A DNA stretch of 64,000 bases from Larix kaempferi (lineage: Eukaryota; Streptophyta; Pinopsida; Pinales; Pinaceae), in the NCBI GenBank assembly GCA_027924585.1, contig BSBM01000643.1, forward strand, positions 19,579,001 to 19,643,000, in the 5' to 3' direction. The notes under the pieces are model-generated. The model saw nothing but the letters and a program-made list of their open reading frames with translations. It was not told the DNA's origin and ran no database searches. The position numbers were made by a program, and so were the translations under genes. Positions within the stretch are counted from its first letter, which is position 1. Every line of letters starts with the position of its first letter. Positions 1-12,133 of this stretch are shown here, piece by piece.

Positions 1-1
1 T

Positions 2-1084
2 ACCCTATTGGGGAAACAATACTTTTCTTTCCTAGATGGGTATAGTGGATACAATCAAATATTAATAGCACCTGAGGACCAAGACAAGACTACCTTTACT
101 TGCTCTTGGAAGACTTATGCCTATCGAGTGTTACCATTTGGCCTTTGTAATGCACCTACTACTTTCCAACGTGCATTTTTAGGTATCTTTGCTGACCTTA
201 TACATGATTGTGTAGAGGTCTACATGGACGATTTCACAGTCTATGGTAATACCTTCCAAGAATCCCTTGATAACCTCGAGACAGTTCTTATTCGATGTTA
301 GGACACAAACTTATCCCTTAGTCATGAAAAATTCAAGATGTTATTAACCGAGGGCATAGTTCTAGGACGCCATGTCTCTCTTCAAGGTATCAAGATGGGT
401 CCTGCCAAGATAGAAATAATTGTCAATCTTCCTCCTCCAAAGACTCTAAAGGAAGTTAGAAGCTTTCTTGGCCATGCGGGTTACTATAGGCGTTTTATAG
501 AAAATTTCACCAAGATAGCCGTGCCCATGTTCAAACTACTCATGAAGGACACAAAATTTCAATGGACTGAATCTTGTCAACAGGCTTTTGAAACTTTAAA
601 AGCAAAGTTATCAGTAGCACCAGTACTTAGGGGCCCTAACTGGTCCCTTCCTTTTCATATATCTACTGATGCATCCGACATAGCTATAGGGGCAGTCTTA
701 GGTCAAAAAGAGGAAAAGTTATCTTATGCCATTTATTTCGCTAGTAAAAATTTGACTCCTGCAGAATCAAAATACACTATTACCGAAAAAGAGTTCCTCG
801 CAGTAGTCTATTCCATTAATAAGTTTCGTCATTATATCACAAGATATGAAATTTTCAAACATACCGATCATTCTTCTATTATATTTTTAATGAATAAACC
901 AGTTACCAATGGCAGAGTGACTCGATGGCTTCTTCTGTTACAAGAGTTTAATATTACCATTGTTGACCGTCCTGGTCAAGAGAATGTAGTAGCAGACTTT
1001 CTCTCCCGAATTCAAATTGACAATGATGATAGTCCTGTTGATGATAGTTTCCCAGATGAACTTTTATTCTTTGTATCTATTTGA
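2..1084 (+). pseudogene. E1 reverse transcriptase and RNase H (partial)
   Basis: This is the C-terminal half of a gypsy RT followed by its RNase H, which copy element RNA into DNA and remove the RNA strand. The catalytic motif YMDD is at 221-232, preceded by FLDGYSGYNQI and LPFGLCNAPTTFQR. The thumb region HAGYYRRFI lies near 470-500. RNase H starts near 660 with TDASD and continues through TEKEFLAVVYSINKFRHY to the ADFLSR end near 1010. One in-frame TAG at 299-301 (a CAG-to-TAG change would explain it) breaks an otherwise open frame. The N-terminal RT, protease and gag lie left of the window. Confidence 0.93.
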
Positions 1085-2354
1085 ACCCCATTGTTCGCAG
1101 ACATAGCCAATTATTTGGCAACTGGAAAGCTACCAAACCATCTCTCTCCACCCGAAAAACGTAGAATCATAATTCAAAGCTCTAACTATTCCTGGGTGGA
1201 TAATGATATCGTTCATTCGGTCCTGACCTTATTATTAGAAGATGTGTACGAGAGGATGAGATGACAGAGATTATTCATGCATGTCATGGTGGACCTTGCA
1301 ATGGACACTTTTTTGATAAACGAACATCATATAAGGTTTTACATTCTGGATATTATTGGCCAAGCATATTCAAGGATGCTGCCAAATATGTCAAGGGATG
1401 AGATAGTTTCCAAATAATGGGTAGACCTATGCCATCTGATGAGATGCCTTTGAAACCTCAAATTATGATTGAGCCTTTTGAAAAGTGGGCTCTAGATTTT
1501 GTTGGACAAATTTCCCCTATGTCTCATAAAAAGTAATTCTAGTCTGTACGGATTATGTCACCAAGTGGGTAGAAGCCAAAGCTTTATTCTGAGCCACAGA
1601 GAAATCAGTGGTAGAATTTATTTATGAAGAAATATTTACCCAATTTGGTGTACCTAGGGAAATTGTAACCAATCAAGGATCTCAATTCACTTCCAATTTA
1701 ATGAAAGAACTAACTAATAAATATGGTATTAGACATTGCAAATCTTCACCATATCATCCTCAGGCAAATGGTCAGGTAGAAAGCACGAACAAAGTATTAG
1801 AAGCTATCATGACCAAGACCATTCAGTTACACCACAAGGACTGGGCAGATAGGCTCCCAGAAGCCTTGTGGGCTTATAGAATAACTTGGAGAAACACCAC
1901 TCGCCACACACCTTATGAACTTGTTTATGGAAAACAAGTTCTCCTACCCATTGAATTTCAGGTTAAGACATTTTGTATGGCTGCTCGGTTAGGAATGAAT
2001 TTAGAATAAGCACAGAAACAACGAATCCTGCAAATAAATGAATTAGACGAGATTAGACAGGATGCTATCCAACGAACAATCTTAATACAAAATCAACGTA
2101 AAAAATGGCATGACAGATACATTAAACAAAAACAATTTAAAACAGGAAACTGGGCATTACTTTTTTATTCGAGATACAAAAGTTTTAAAGGTAAATTGAC
2201 TACTCATTGGATGGGTCCTTATGAAATTGTTACAGCCTTCGATAATGGATCCGTTAAAATTAAAACAATTGATGATTCTCAAACTTCCTTTGTTGTAAAT
2301 GGCCATAGACTTAGACTTTATCACCAACCTATATCTAAACAAGACTTTGTATAG
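1085..2354 (+). pseudogene. E1 integrase, broken by stops and a frameshift
   Basis: Integrase of the gypsy element, which inserts the cDNA into the host chromosome. The zinc-binding end is readable near 1261-1400 (HACHGGPCNGH, then GYYWP). The DDE core follows: WALDFVGQI near 1490, CTDYVTKWVEA near 1545-1575, and FGVPREIVTNQGSQFTS through SPYHPQANGQVESTNK near 1640-1800. The C-terminal part (KGKLTTHWMGPYEI) runs to the stop at 2352-2354. The frame changes near 1535, and there are stops in the linker, before the core and at about 2007. It can no longer be made as one protein. Confidence 0.9.
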
Positions 2355-4915
2355 AATGCCTTACAACAACAAGAGATGGAGCTGGTAGAAGAGGAAGTCA
2401 TTCCTCCTCGTCCTAGCCCCTGAAATTTCTAAAGGATTGTCTTTATTTGTACATATGTAAATATATTGTGTTTTTGTTTTAATTATGATAATGAAGAGTT
2501 ATTTCTGACAAGTTGATTGTATTTATACAGGAAATTCATTTGTATGATTAGCTCATGAAATTTTTGCCATTAAAAACAGGAAAACTTTTCTTCCTTTTTA
2601 GATTTCTTATGACTTTTTTATACATATGTTTTGTTTTGAATAAATCAAAATCATCTAGCAACGGTTTTGCAGCTTAATTATGAGGACCTTATTCGCTCAT
2701 GCAATATTATTAAAAGGGAAGCACTTAAAAGAAAAAGAAAAAATTCAATATATCCTAATCCCTTCTTTTTTTCAATTATTATTGAAATTGAAATTTTTAG
2801 CAAAAGATAAAGTGTTCTTTATATTATTTCGCAACCATTTCGTTTATGATTTTGAATATGGTATTTGATTCAAGCATGTACATTTCTGATTATCGTTTAG
2901 AACTGTTGCTTAAAAGACCTATCTTAATTGCTATGATCTCAAAAAATTATACTATCTTACACCTATGGATCATTGGCTTATCCTAGACTCATTATCAAAA
3001 CTTGTCTCTTAAAGCATATTTTAAAGGTAACTTAGAAGTGAATGTTATTTTTATTCTTGTGGGGAACATTACTAAATTCTTATGAAAGAGATAGATATAG
3101 ATCAAAGAACAGCTTTAGGTTATTATTTTTTTGACATGATCTTTAACTTTGGCTATTATAAGTAAAAGTTGCTCATAAAGGTTCGTTCTAATATGTAGAA
3201 TTATGTGTTTAGAAGGCTTAGAACACTCTAGTACCAACCAGATTCCTTACAAAATATATATATATATACATATACATCATTATACAAAGCAAACCCATCA
3301 GGGTACTAAACAGGCCTGCTGGCAACGGATCCATGCTAAGTAAAATCTTAAACAAGGAAGCTAGGTAAATGCAAGTAAACCCGTCGGGGTACTGAACAGG
3401 CTCCCTGGCAGCGGGACTATGCTTGCATGGTACCAAGATAAACCCGTCGGGGTACTGAACACACCTGCTGGCAACGGGTCAATATCAGGTAAAAAGAGAT
3501 CGGTTAATGCATTACTATGCACATGACTCATATATAAGAAACCTGAGTATACAAACACATGTTTTGGCCAATCATCTATACTATCATTAGACAATAACTG
3601 TAAGTTGAAATTGGACCTTGTCATCTAATTCAAACAATATATAGGATGTTATTATCCTAGAAATGGGACCCATAATTACGAAAATCTCACAAGATTTACG
3701 GTACACCTTATCTATATCTTGGGATGACAAGAAATCTTTAAAATGAGTCATGGATGGCTAGTTTTCCTGTGGCATCTTTCATATCAAATTATACTATCAT
3801 TCTTCATATGGTTATTTTAAGCATTGTTCTATTCTTTATGATAAGTGTACATATCTGAATCATCTACATGTTTAGTTAATATTTCATTTTCTTGAGAAAA
3901 GTATTACAACATTTTTCAGCTATTGATAAAATAATTGAATATCTAATGCTCTTTTTGTTGGCTTGAGGACAAGCCATATCTTTGGTTTGGGGAAGGATTA
4001 GAACTATTTAAACTATGTTTTATTTTTATTCATAAAAATAAAGAAAAAAATGTATTTATCTCTGAAAGTGATAGGTGTTTGCAGGTTAATGCAAAAGCAG
4101 AAGGTGAATTGTTTTAATTACAAACAAAAAGGGGACATGACTTAAAAAGTTCCAAAAAGCAAAGTTTACAGCATTTTCTGTGCACTAACAGCCTTAAAAA
4201 TTCTTTGCAAAAATCAGTTCCAGTTGGCTTCGGAAATAAAAGTTTGTATAGACAAAAGTCTGTATGAAAGGTTGAATGACGGATTGAATGCCGATCCAAA
4301 TGAAGTGACGAATGCAGCAAATAAGCAATGTTTTGAATAAAAGTGTTGAAGAAATTTTAGCTTGTATATATCAAATAACAGGCTAGATATTTTTGAAAAT
4401 TCTTACTAACCAATGATGATAGGGATTAATCAAACGTCAAATCTCGCACTTGGTTTTATTTCCTTATTCATCTCATCTTGTTAAAATGAATAAATCTTGT
4501 GTCATTATGAATCATTGCATGACTACTATGGCCTTACCTATCATATAGATCGCCAGCATATGGATCTCATCCTTGTGATCTTCCACGTGTAGAATATCCC
4601 ATTACGTGAATTTCATTCAACCTATCCAAAGCTTGGCCTTGGACATGGTTGAATTTGCTATACCAAACACGCATCTACCGAATTCACACACTTCAATACT
4701 GGCACTTAACTCAAGATATTCAAAGTACACGTGTGATCTTTCAAAATGCGCTTTACCTATGACCATCCAAACAGACCTAATTTAACTGATGGCTGCGTGA
4801 ACTTCTGCTTCACTCTGTTCACCCTTCATTAATTTCTCTCTCTACGAGCTGTGTCCTATGCAAATTCCTTGTATCCCCTGAATTTATCTGTTGTTTCCCC
4901 TGTCCTCTATCAGCA
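2355..4915 (+). other. E1 spacer between integrase and ORF3, non-coding
   Basis: About 2.5 kb of AT-rich DNA without a supported coding region. It holds a short AT microsatellite (about 3256-3277), three imperfect repeats (3291-3482) and, near 3960-4000, a GCTTGAGGACAAGCC hairpin followed by the purine-rich TTTGGTTTGGGGAAGGA. Such a hairpin and purine tract between pol and a downstream ORF is reminiscent of Athila-type elements, where a second purine tract is sometimes seen. That comparison is from memory. Confidence 0.6.
3291..3482 (+). repeat. three imperfect ~40-bp direct repeats in the E1 spacer
   Basis: Copies begin at 3291, 3377 and 3440. Each reads AAACCCRTCRGGGTACTRAA followed by a CTGGCARCGG segment. 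Unlike the AT-rich surroundings they are GC-rich, and the flanks differ between copies. The third and second copies are closest. Confidence 0.8.
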
Positions 4916-6270
4916 ATGCCTAACCGTTGCGAACCAAGTAGCTACCAAGATCTTCTTCATATCCCTGAGTTTAAAAGATGTCATGAGTTATTCTCTCAAG
5001 CAGGTTGGAATCCGTTTCTCCACCACCTTGATGGTCATGACCATGAGATTTCATTGTTGTTTTCCAAAGGTTTCGATGGAAAAATGGCCAAGGTTTTCCA
5101 TCTTGTTTTCTCCATAACAGAAGAGTGAATAGCGTTAGCTACGAAGCTCCCTAGAGAAGGTGCCCGATGGCACAAGCATTTGTTTCTTCCATGAGAAGCT
5201 CACTAGTTCTCTCTCAAGCCCAATTTTCAACACATTACTAGCACCAAAGGTTTTCATAGAGAATGGATCAAGCCATAGTACTTGGATCTTTTGACCATTA
5301 TCATTCACTTAGTCACCTGCGAGGGTAAGTTCACTGTTTTTAAAGCTTGCCATGTTAGACTGTTAGCTCATTTTGTCAATAATCAAACCTTAAATTTCCC
5401 ATTCTACTTTCTAAAGAGCTTGGAAAAGATGTTGAGTCAAGTTAGAAATAATACCATTAACCCTTCTGGCAGCTTATATCACCATGTCTCATTAAGATTT
5501 TAATCATTCATCAACTAGAGGAGAGAGGTCAGACTTGGGACCATTTTGTTTTTGAGATATTAAACCCTCATTTATATACTTTCAAATCTTCCCCTTCTCA
5601 AGAACACCTTCATGCCCAAGAAGAACCAAACGCTAAACCTATACGATTTAGTGAAGGTTGCTTAGATGATATGCACTCTGTCCATTCAATACATTCTCCT
5701 ACTGAACCTAGAGAGACAAATCATGACCAGTCCATTGATCAATCTAACATTCAGACTATCATTCAGCCCTCATGCTCAAATATTCAGTTGGATGATCATA
5801 CCTTTGAGTCATCCCTCCTCACACTAGCTAATGCATCTGTTCAAATGAGTGAAGCTTGTGCTGCTAGAAGATCTCCTACATGTAACAAAGACAAAAGCCC
5901 TGAAGAACAGACTATTAATGTTGAGACATCTCCAAAAGAGATGAGTCCTCAATTGGACTTGGAGCATGATATAGAATAACCTATTTCGAGTCAGCAAAAG
6001 TGGGATCAGTTAACCCAAGAGATAGCACAATTAACAGAACAAAGTCAAATCTATGTGGAGACAATCTTCGAGCTCCTTGAAGAAAATAAGATGTTGCGTA
6101 CACAATTGAAAAGCACTGAATGCTCATTCAATGCCAAAATTACAACCAATTCTATCCTTAGAGTAAATTATAATTCCTTAAGAGGTCATTTCAAGAAGCT
6201 CCAGGCCAAGCATGCATCTCCATCATTCAAGTCGAAGACCGTTGCTATCGCAGCTCGGCCTTCTTCCTAA
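4916..6270 (+). pseudogene. E1 ORF3 after integrase: transposon domain plus coiled coil
   Basis: A broken ORF of roughly 450 codons between integrase and the 3' LTR. It starts at ATG 4916 and is readable in one frame to 5503 with a few stops, then shifts frame and continues from about 5510 to 6270 with a TAA at 5977-5979. The N-terminal part has the pattern GWNPFLHHLDGHDHE, later ATKLPREGARWHKHLFLP, which recalls plant retrotransposon ORF1/Transposase_32-like domains. The middle is rich in S, T, Q and P, and the C-terminus (about 6010-6210) is heptad-like, with LTQEIAQLTEQSQIYVETIF. It sits where Athila-type elements carry an env-like ORF, but I see no signal peptide or membrane span. The function is unknown. 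Confidence 0.6.
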
Positions 6271-6308
6271 TCACTTTTTGTTTTTCTTAGTGGGACCTGG
6301 CATGACTC

Positions 6309-6321
6309 TGGTTTGGGGGAA
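6309..6321 (+). promoter_or_regulatory. E1 polypurine tract
   Basis: TGGTTTGGGGGAA lies directly before TGTTGGTGTC. A purine tract abutting the TG of a 3' LTR is the usual primer site for plus-strand DNA synthesis. Confidence 0.75.
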
Positions 6322-9199
6322 TGTTGGTGTCCAATATTGTGACCATTTTTTATCATTTAATTTACTTGAAGTGGCGTTATTTCTATCGTTTTTGCTATAG
6401 TAAGTTGTTTTCTTAGCCATTCAGCTCATCAAACAGTCCAATTATGCACAAATTTACTTACCATGCAAATCTATTATATTTCGTATATTATGGCTTATTT
6501 GTGATTAAAATGATGTTTTGGGGCATAATTAACACTTATGGTTTTAATTGACGGGCTATGATTTGCAAATGACCCATTATTCAGACCATGCGCTACGTGC
6601 TCAACCTAAAACGCGTTCAACTCATCGTTCAGCCCTCTGTTCAGCCCACAAAATCCATGGTTGACACATCTTAGACCATTGAATGAAGAGAAGGACACGT
6701 GGGTTCTATTCGACACGCAATGGGCTCTATTCGACACGCAATGGGCCTAGTTAATGAGCTATTGTTCTAGAAGATCCGTCCTTATGCTCGCCAAGCCTGA
6801 CAGCACATCTCACGTTCACGTGAACACTCCAAGCCTTGATTCGTCTGCGCATTTAGCCTGGAGTCATGCACGTTGGCCAAGCTCTCGCTCATGCCATTAT
6901 TCTGGAAGGAGTCCTTTCATCCACATTTAGCCTGCCAACATAACTTCCACACCCACGTCAACACTCCAGCGCACCAGCCCTCATGTTCGTTTGGCTAGAA
7001 TTTACGCACACTTGTTCACACCTGCTCACGTTCATTCATGCCGTCGTTCTGGAAGGAGTCTGCCTGCCCACTATCAGTCTTCCAGCACACTACTTGTCCA
7101 CGTCTGAGTTAGATCGATGCTGCAGCTGCTCTGAGAAGGAACTAACCCCGTCAAAGTATGAAGAACGCCCCCTGCGTTGGCATGCATCAATTTAATCAGT
7201 TATTGCAATTATTTAAACACTCCTATTATTAGAGAGGTCGACTCTGTCGACCCTCTCACCATTTTAACTTATAAATAGTCGTCTATGTGATTGAGACGAG
7301 TTAGCTTCTGAATTCACGAAGGTTTTCCAGTCTTAGTCCAAGAATTTGCAGTCGTATATAGTGTGAAGACAGAGTCTGTAATTTTTCTCAAGTTAATGGA
7401 TGTAGCAGCTTGTTGATGTATAGCTGGTAGTCATTTAAGTTGAGCTAGTTCACCCTTCGATTGCTGGGAAGGGCCCCTCATCAACTGGAGGTTTTATTTA
7501 CATTTTCTGCATTTCTTTTCTTGCAATTAACTAGTTTATTTCCTCTGTGTGTAATTTAATTCATTTTCCTGTGTGTATTACCTTCATTCCTCTGTAATTA
7601 ATATTATGCTGCTAATACAACCTTCCTTCTTCTGAGTTAAAATAGTCGACCAATAGTTCAATAGTTTTATAATTTGTAGTTTGTTTTCAGTCCTTCCTCC
7701 ATCATCATAGTTAGATATTGCTTCCAAATTCTTCCATAGTTAGCATTCCTTTCCTTCTTTTCTCCTCTGTTCATTTTTCTTCCTGTTTGTTGTAGGTTAA
7801 TTCTTTCCTCTTCTATTCCAACCTTCTCCCTTCTTCTATTTCAACCTTCTTCCTACTTCTTATAAAATCATTCTTCCTCTTAGGTAATGATTCGCATAGA
7901 TAATTTCTTAGCCTCTAATCATCTCTCTACGGCTTCCTCTGCACATTAGGATCATTTGCATAAGCTAGTTGGTAACTAAATCATCCCAAAACTCTTCTTT
8001 CCCTCACTTTAAAACGTTTTCCTCCATTCGGATCATCATTCGGACTACCATTCAAACCGGCGTTCGGATCGTGATTCAGACCTGTCTATTTTCTGTATTA
8101 TTTTAGGCCTTTTTCCAAATCTAATTTTTTCTGCCTCTTAATCATCATTCTTCTTGTTCCTCCTTAATAGTTTGAGATGTAATTTAATATTTTTTTATGT
8201 TATTTGGAGTTTTTAATTCAATTGTCATCATTATTTCCTCCTTTCTCATTTCCTCCTTATCCCCTTCTTATCTTTCTTCCAACATTCAGTTCTTTAACCA
8301 GTTTTGTTACTCAGTTACTGTTCAGTATGTATTAATCTTGTTCCTAAAAAGTTTATTTTCAAGTTATACTTGATGATTCCATTCTTTGAGTTGTTTTAGT
8401 TTGTTAATCTTAAGACTAGTTTCTATTTAATGAAGATGTTCATGTTGTGAGATTTGGATTAATACTAAAATATCTTTATCAAGTTTTATAATTGCTTCCA
8501 AATCTAATATAGTTCAGTTTAACATCTTTGTTAAGTTTTATACTTGTTTCTAACTTACATTAGTTTCATGTTATTCACATATGGATAGACAGTAGTTCAT
8601 AATGTTTAAAGTTAGTGGTAGTTTGTTGATTTTTAGTTTACATTTGTTTGTAGAAGTTAAGTTAGATTTACTTCCATTTAGCTTCCTTATTACATTTGAA
8701 AGTCATTACGATACATTTACTCCAGTTCCTATTACATTTGATGTACGTAATCAAGAAGAGTGGAATTAGATGGTTTAGTCTAAATTAATTTACATTTACA
8801 AGTTCTCCCTATTAAACATCTAATCTCCGTAGCTCTGATTCTGTTCATAGTTGTTATCTGGAAGTTGAATTTAGTAGTTTCTTACTTTTCTAGAAGTAAT
8901 TTGTGTTTCAGTATTTGTTTCCATATTTCTTATTAATTAACCATAGAAGTAGAGTAGTATGATCTAGTACTATTCTGATCTAGGATTTCTTAGTTGTATT
9001 CTTAAATATTTAACTCGGTTTTTCATTTTGAAATATCTTTCGATATTTTTCCTTATTAAACATTTTTTAGGTCTGACAAACCTGAAACTTCAGAACCTTT
9101 TCTACCTTGGCATATATTTTGCTTCAACTCTAAGTTTACTGATCCTAGTTGATAATTAATATTATGTGTTTTTATTTGAGATAGATCACACACCCAACA
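6322..9199 (+). repeat. E1 3' LTR (about 2.9 kb)
   Basis: It starts TGTTGGTGT right after a purine tract and ends ACACCCAACA, an imperfect terminal inverted repeat of the TG...CA type. A TATA box lies at 7268-7278. From 7490 to about 9100 the strand is strikingly pyrimidine/T-rich. The right border is fixed by comparison with the intact E2 LTR. No matching 5' LTR is in the window, so the left border rests on the purine tract and the inverted repeat only. Short open frames inside (for example 6983-7195) look fortuitous. Confidence 0.75.
7268..7278 (+). promoter_or_regulatory. TATA box of the E1 LTR
   Basis: CTTATAAATAG lies about 950 bp into the LTR, as expected for a U3 core promoter with transcription starting some 30 bp downstream. 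Confidence 0.6.
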
Positions 9200-9530
9200 C
9201 CTGCTCGAACCGCGTAGCCCTTGGGTGTGCTAGTTGCGCAGCGGTTAGTTTGTAGAAGTGTGGACCGCGACACAATCTATCGTCGTGCAGTCCTCAGTTC
9301 GCAGCGTAGGTTTGATAGTGTGTTGCACAGTAGTCCAGTCCGAACAAGTCATCGCACCACTGTGGAAACCTGATTCCGCAGTGCCCCCATAGTTACACCT
9401 TGGGTGAGACCTCAGCCTGTTCGCAGGCTGTTGCTGAAAGGGCCAGTGAGAAGGGGTTTTGTTGGTTCATTGAAACCGCGAAGAACCTGGGTCTACATTG
9501 GAAACCTCTAGATTAGTACTTAAGCCAACA
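9200..9530 (+). repeat. E2 5' LTR, last 331 bp
   Basis: Colinear with 33579-33909 without gaps, and both copies end in TTAAGCCAACA. The first part of this LTR lies left of E1, outside the window. Confidence 0.92.
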
Positions 9531-9531
9531 A

Positions 9532-9549
9532 ATGGTTCCGTTGTTGCAC
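9532..9549 (+). promoter_or_regulatory. E2 primer-binding-site candidate
   Basis: ATGGTTCCGTTGTTGCAC follows the 5' LTR end within two bases. It resembles a decayed TGGCGCCGTTGCC-type primer site common in plant gypsy elements. The match is partial, so the tRNA is not certain. Confidence 0.4.
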
Positions 9550-9591
9550 TAAGAATCTGTGATGAGTTTGAATTCATGATGAGTTGAAGTT

Positions 9592-9846
9592 GTGATGTGC
9601 GAAATAGAAAAAGTTGAGTTGGGCGTCGACTTCTTGTATCCAGACAAGAAAGAAATCTGGGCGTGGTGTGACAAGATAGAGAGAGACTTCGCAAGGAAAG
9701 AAAAAAGAAACCCACATCTCTCTAACATTCAATGGTTGAATAAATACTTGTGGAAAGATGTGCACAAAAATTTCTGGGTGTCTTTTGGATGTAAGCTACA
9801 CGAGTGGTTGTCAAGGCTCGTAGAACACAAAAACTATATCCCGTGA
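9592..9846 (+). CDS. short ORF in the E2 leader, unknown
   Basis: An 84-codon open frame begins ATGATGTGCGAAATAG just after the primer site and ends at TGA 9844-9846. It encodes a Trp- and Lys-rich peptide (WAWCDKIERDFARKEKR, then WLNKYLWKDVHKNFWVSFGCKLHEW). I do not recognise a family. Amino-acid-like sequence seems to continue after the stop (WTPELIEQLKALDSPSV), so it may be the decayed N-terminus of a longer E2 product and not a true small gene. Confidence 0.35.
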   Translation: MMCEIEKVELGVDFLYPDKKEIWAWCDKIERDFARKEKRNPHLSNIQWLNKYLWKDVHKNFWVSFGCKLHEWLSRLVEHKNYIP

Positions 9847-10162
9847 AACGCACCGGCCGAGTGGACACCGGAGCTTATTGAACAGCTCAAAGCACTAGAT
9901 AGTCCATCCGTATGAGCAGTTGATTTCTAGGTCGATAGTACATTACAAAGTTTTGTGACGTAGTTCGCTGTGGACATGCTAAAGTCCTACAACGCAGTAG
10001 AACAAGAGTTTTTCAAAGGAATCCAAGGTAAGTATCTGAATAACCTTAGTTTATACATAAAAATGATTTTAGCTGAGAAAGGTGTTTTTAGAATGCAGTA
10101 AAATACTTGAATCTATCATGGTAGACAGCACATATAGTGGTTCCTACGAATAAATTCATAGC

Positions 10163-12133
10163 TTGAGAAGTGGAAAGAGATACAAGTTCGTCCCTGAGCA
10201 AACTACTAGTGGACCTAGACTCCGTGTAGACATACATTCAGAAGTTGACCCTCATACCCAAACCACACCTCTATCTTCCACATGTCAGCCTATACACAGC
10301 AAAATCCGTCGGTTGCACATACCGCGCCTCCCTTATCTCAGAACCCATCCATCCAGAACCCACCTATTGCGAGTACCGCGCAACCCACACCACAGAACAT
10401 TAGTACTGGTAACACTGTAGGAGCGAGTGCCCGGGCTATTCCGAATCAACCTAGTCAGTCTTAGGTTGTACCACTTCAAAACATCCAACCTCATAATATT
10501 ATCCCTAGAACTACTCAGAGAACCGCGCCACCTCGAAGGAGGATGGCCAATGATATCAAACTATCGATATTCAAAGGAATGGGTCTAAGACCTTGATCAA
10601 CATTGGTTTCTATGGGAATCCGTATGGAGTGTAAAGCAAGTACAGGACGACGTTGTGAAGCAAGCGCAGCTCGTCACCACATTTAGAGATCAAGCCTTGC
10701 ACTAGTTCATGAAATATTCGCAGGGACATCAAAGAACCCTGGCAGAAATTAAGGCTGCACTCTTAGCAGAATTTAAGAAGCCGAAGTCAGAGTCACAGTG
10801 TATCACAGAGTTGAAAGAGATCAAACAAAAACCTAATGAAACAGTCTGGGAGTTTGATCAGAAATTTAAGACACTACTGGACCAAGTAAGCTTTGATATT
10901 CCACCACAGCAACATAAGGAGTGGTTTATAGTCGTGTTGTTTCCCCATATTAGACAACCGTTGATGCAGCAGAAAGTGGCTTCACAGCCAGAAGCATTAG
11001 TGATCGCGATGAAGCGGGAAGCTTCACCTATGGGAGAAACTAGCATGGGGATGTCGCAAATTCAGAACCAGTTGGCTACCCTAACACTAGAATTGCAAGA
11101 CATAAAGCAAGGAAAGCAATAGAGAAAGGAAGTCTGGTGTACAAGCTGCAAGGGACAAGGAAACACTAAGGATCATTGTCCTTTATTCCAAGATTTCCTT
11201 AACATGGGTGGACCAAACCCATTAAATCCTCACCCAGGGCCATGGTGTGAAATTTTCCGAACCAAAGGACACTGGCCAGAAGACTACCATATGATACAGA
11301 AATATGTGAGAACACCTAAAAACCTCTATTGTAATTTCTGTAAGTCAGTAGGGCACGACGAATCCAATTGTCGCGCATATGAGCTCATGCTAGAAAGAAA
11401 GAAATATATTGAGCATATGTATGGAGGAATGTACAGAGTCCAAGGAGAGACTCCGCAGAAACAAGAAAATGCACAGCAGGATCAGGGAGCATATAGAGGC
11501 TACGGAGGATACCACGGGAGAGGAAGTAATAATGGCTCGACGCAGGGACGAGGCCGAGGCCAAGTAATTTATTATAATTGCGTCCAAGTAGGCCATGTGT
11601 CTCGAGATTGTACCAACCCATGCACTACATGCATCTATTGTAGCTCTTTCGATAATGTTATAGAAGACTACCTAATGTTGGAGGTAGAAGTGCAGAAAAG
11701 AAAACGGCCAGAGGCATCGGCCCCAAATATCCAGTTGATCACAGCAGAAAGGAGACCTGCGGATCAAAGTATTAATGTAGTAATGCACAGTGGTGTTTCG
11801 ACAGGGCGGGATAGAGGAGCAGAAGCTTCAACTTCTGGGGGTTTTGATACCAAGCAAAATCCTCTTGAAATGATATGGATAAGGAAACCTACTGAGAAAG
11901 CACCTGCTTTCGACTTGAAGAAAAACAGAGAAGTCTTTGAAGAAGCGCGGGATATCTTTAAAGATCCAGCACCAGAATCGCCGAGAATCCCATTGCACAG
12001 CGAAATACCGCATATGGAGGATATGCTGGCTGCATACGGCAGAACGAGCACCGCAGCAGAGACATGCACCTCTATTGCGCAGTTCCTTAGAAGCTGCATG
12101 AAGTTTTTGAAGAGTCCAAATGCGATAGCATAG
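10163..12133 (+). pseudogene. E2 gag with several zinc knuckles
   Basis: Gag polyprotein that would form the virus-like particle. The N-terminal part (10163-10560) is Pro/Gln/Ser-rich and crosses frames. The capsid-like retrotransposon gag domain is at about 10700-11060 (ALLAEFKKPKSESQCITELKEIKQK, read in parts). After a TAG at 11120-11122 a series of zinc-knuckle-like motifs follows: CTSCKGQGNTKDHC from 11138 (His replaced by Asn), a degenerate one near 11250, an intact CNFCKSVGHDESNC at 11330-11371, and YNCVQVGHVSRDC near 11573-11614 (first Cys replaced). Glycine/arginine-rich repeats lie between them. Several knuckles in one gag is unusual. Confidence 0.8.

Larger units (their letters stand above)
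1..9199 (+). mobile_element. E1: Ty3/gypsy LTR retrotransposon, 3' part, nested in the 5' LTR of E2
   Basis: The window opens inside the RT gene of a plus-strand gypsy element. Its order is RT, RNase H, integrase, a long spacer with repeats, a third ORF (4916-6270), a purine tract and a 3' LTR (6322-9199). The domain order RT-RNase H-integrase defines Ty3/gypsy, and an ORF after integrase suggests the non-chromoviral Athila/Tat side of the family. The right border is set by the LTR end ACACCCAACA, after which the sequence becomes E2 LTR at CCTGC (9200-9204). The uninterrupted E2 3' LTR reads through that same CCTGC at 33579-33583, so CCTGC is the probable TSD. The left part of E1 lies outside the window. 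Confidence 0.85.

Noticed and set aside
6983-7195. 70-codon frame in the E1 LTR with cysteines
   Set aside because: It lies in the U3 region upstream of the TATA box and shows no conserved pattern. It is probably fortuitous.
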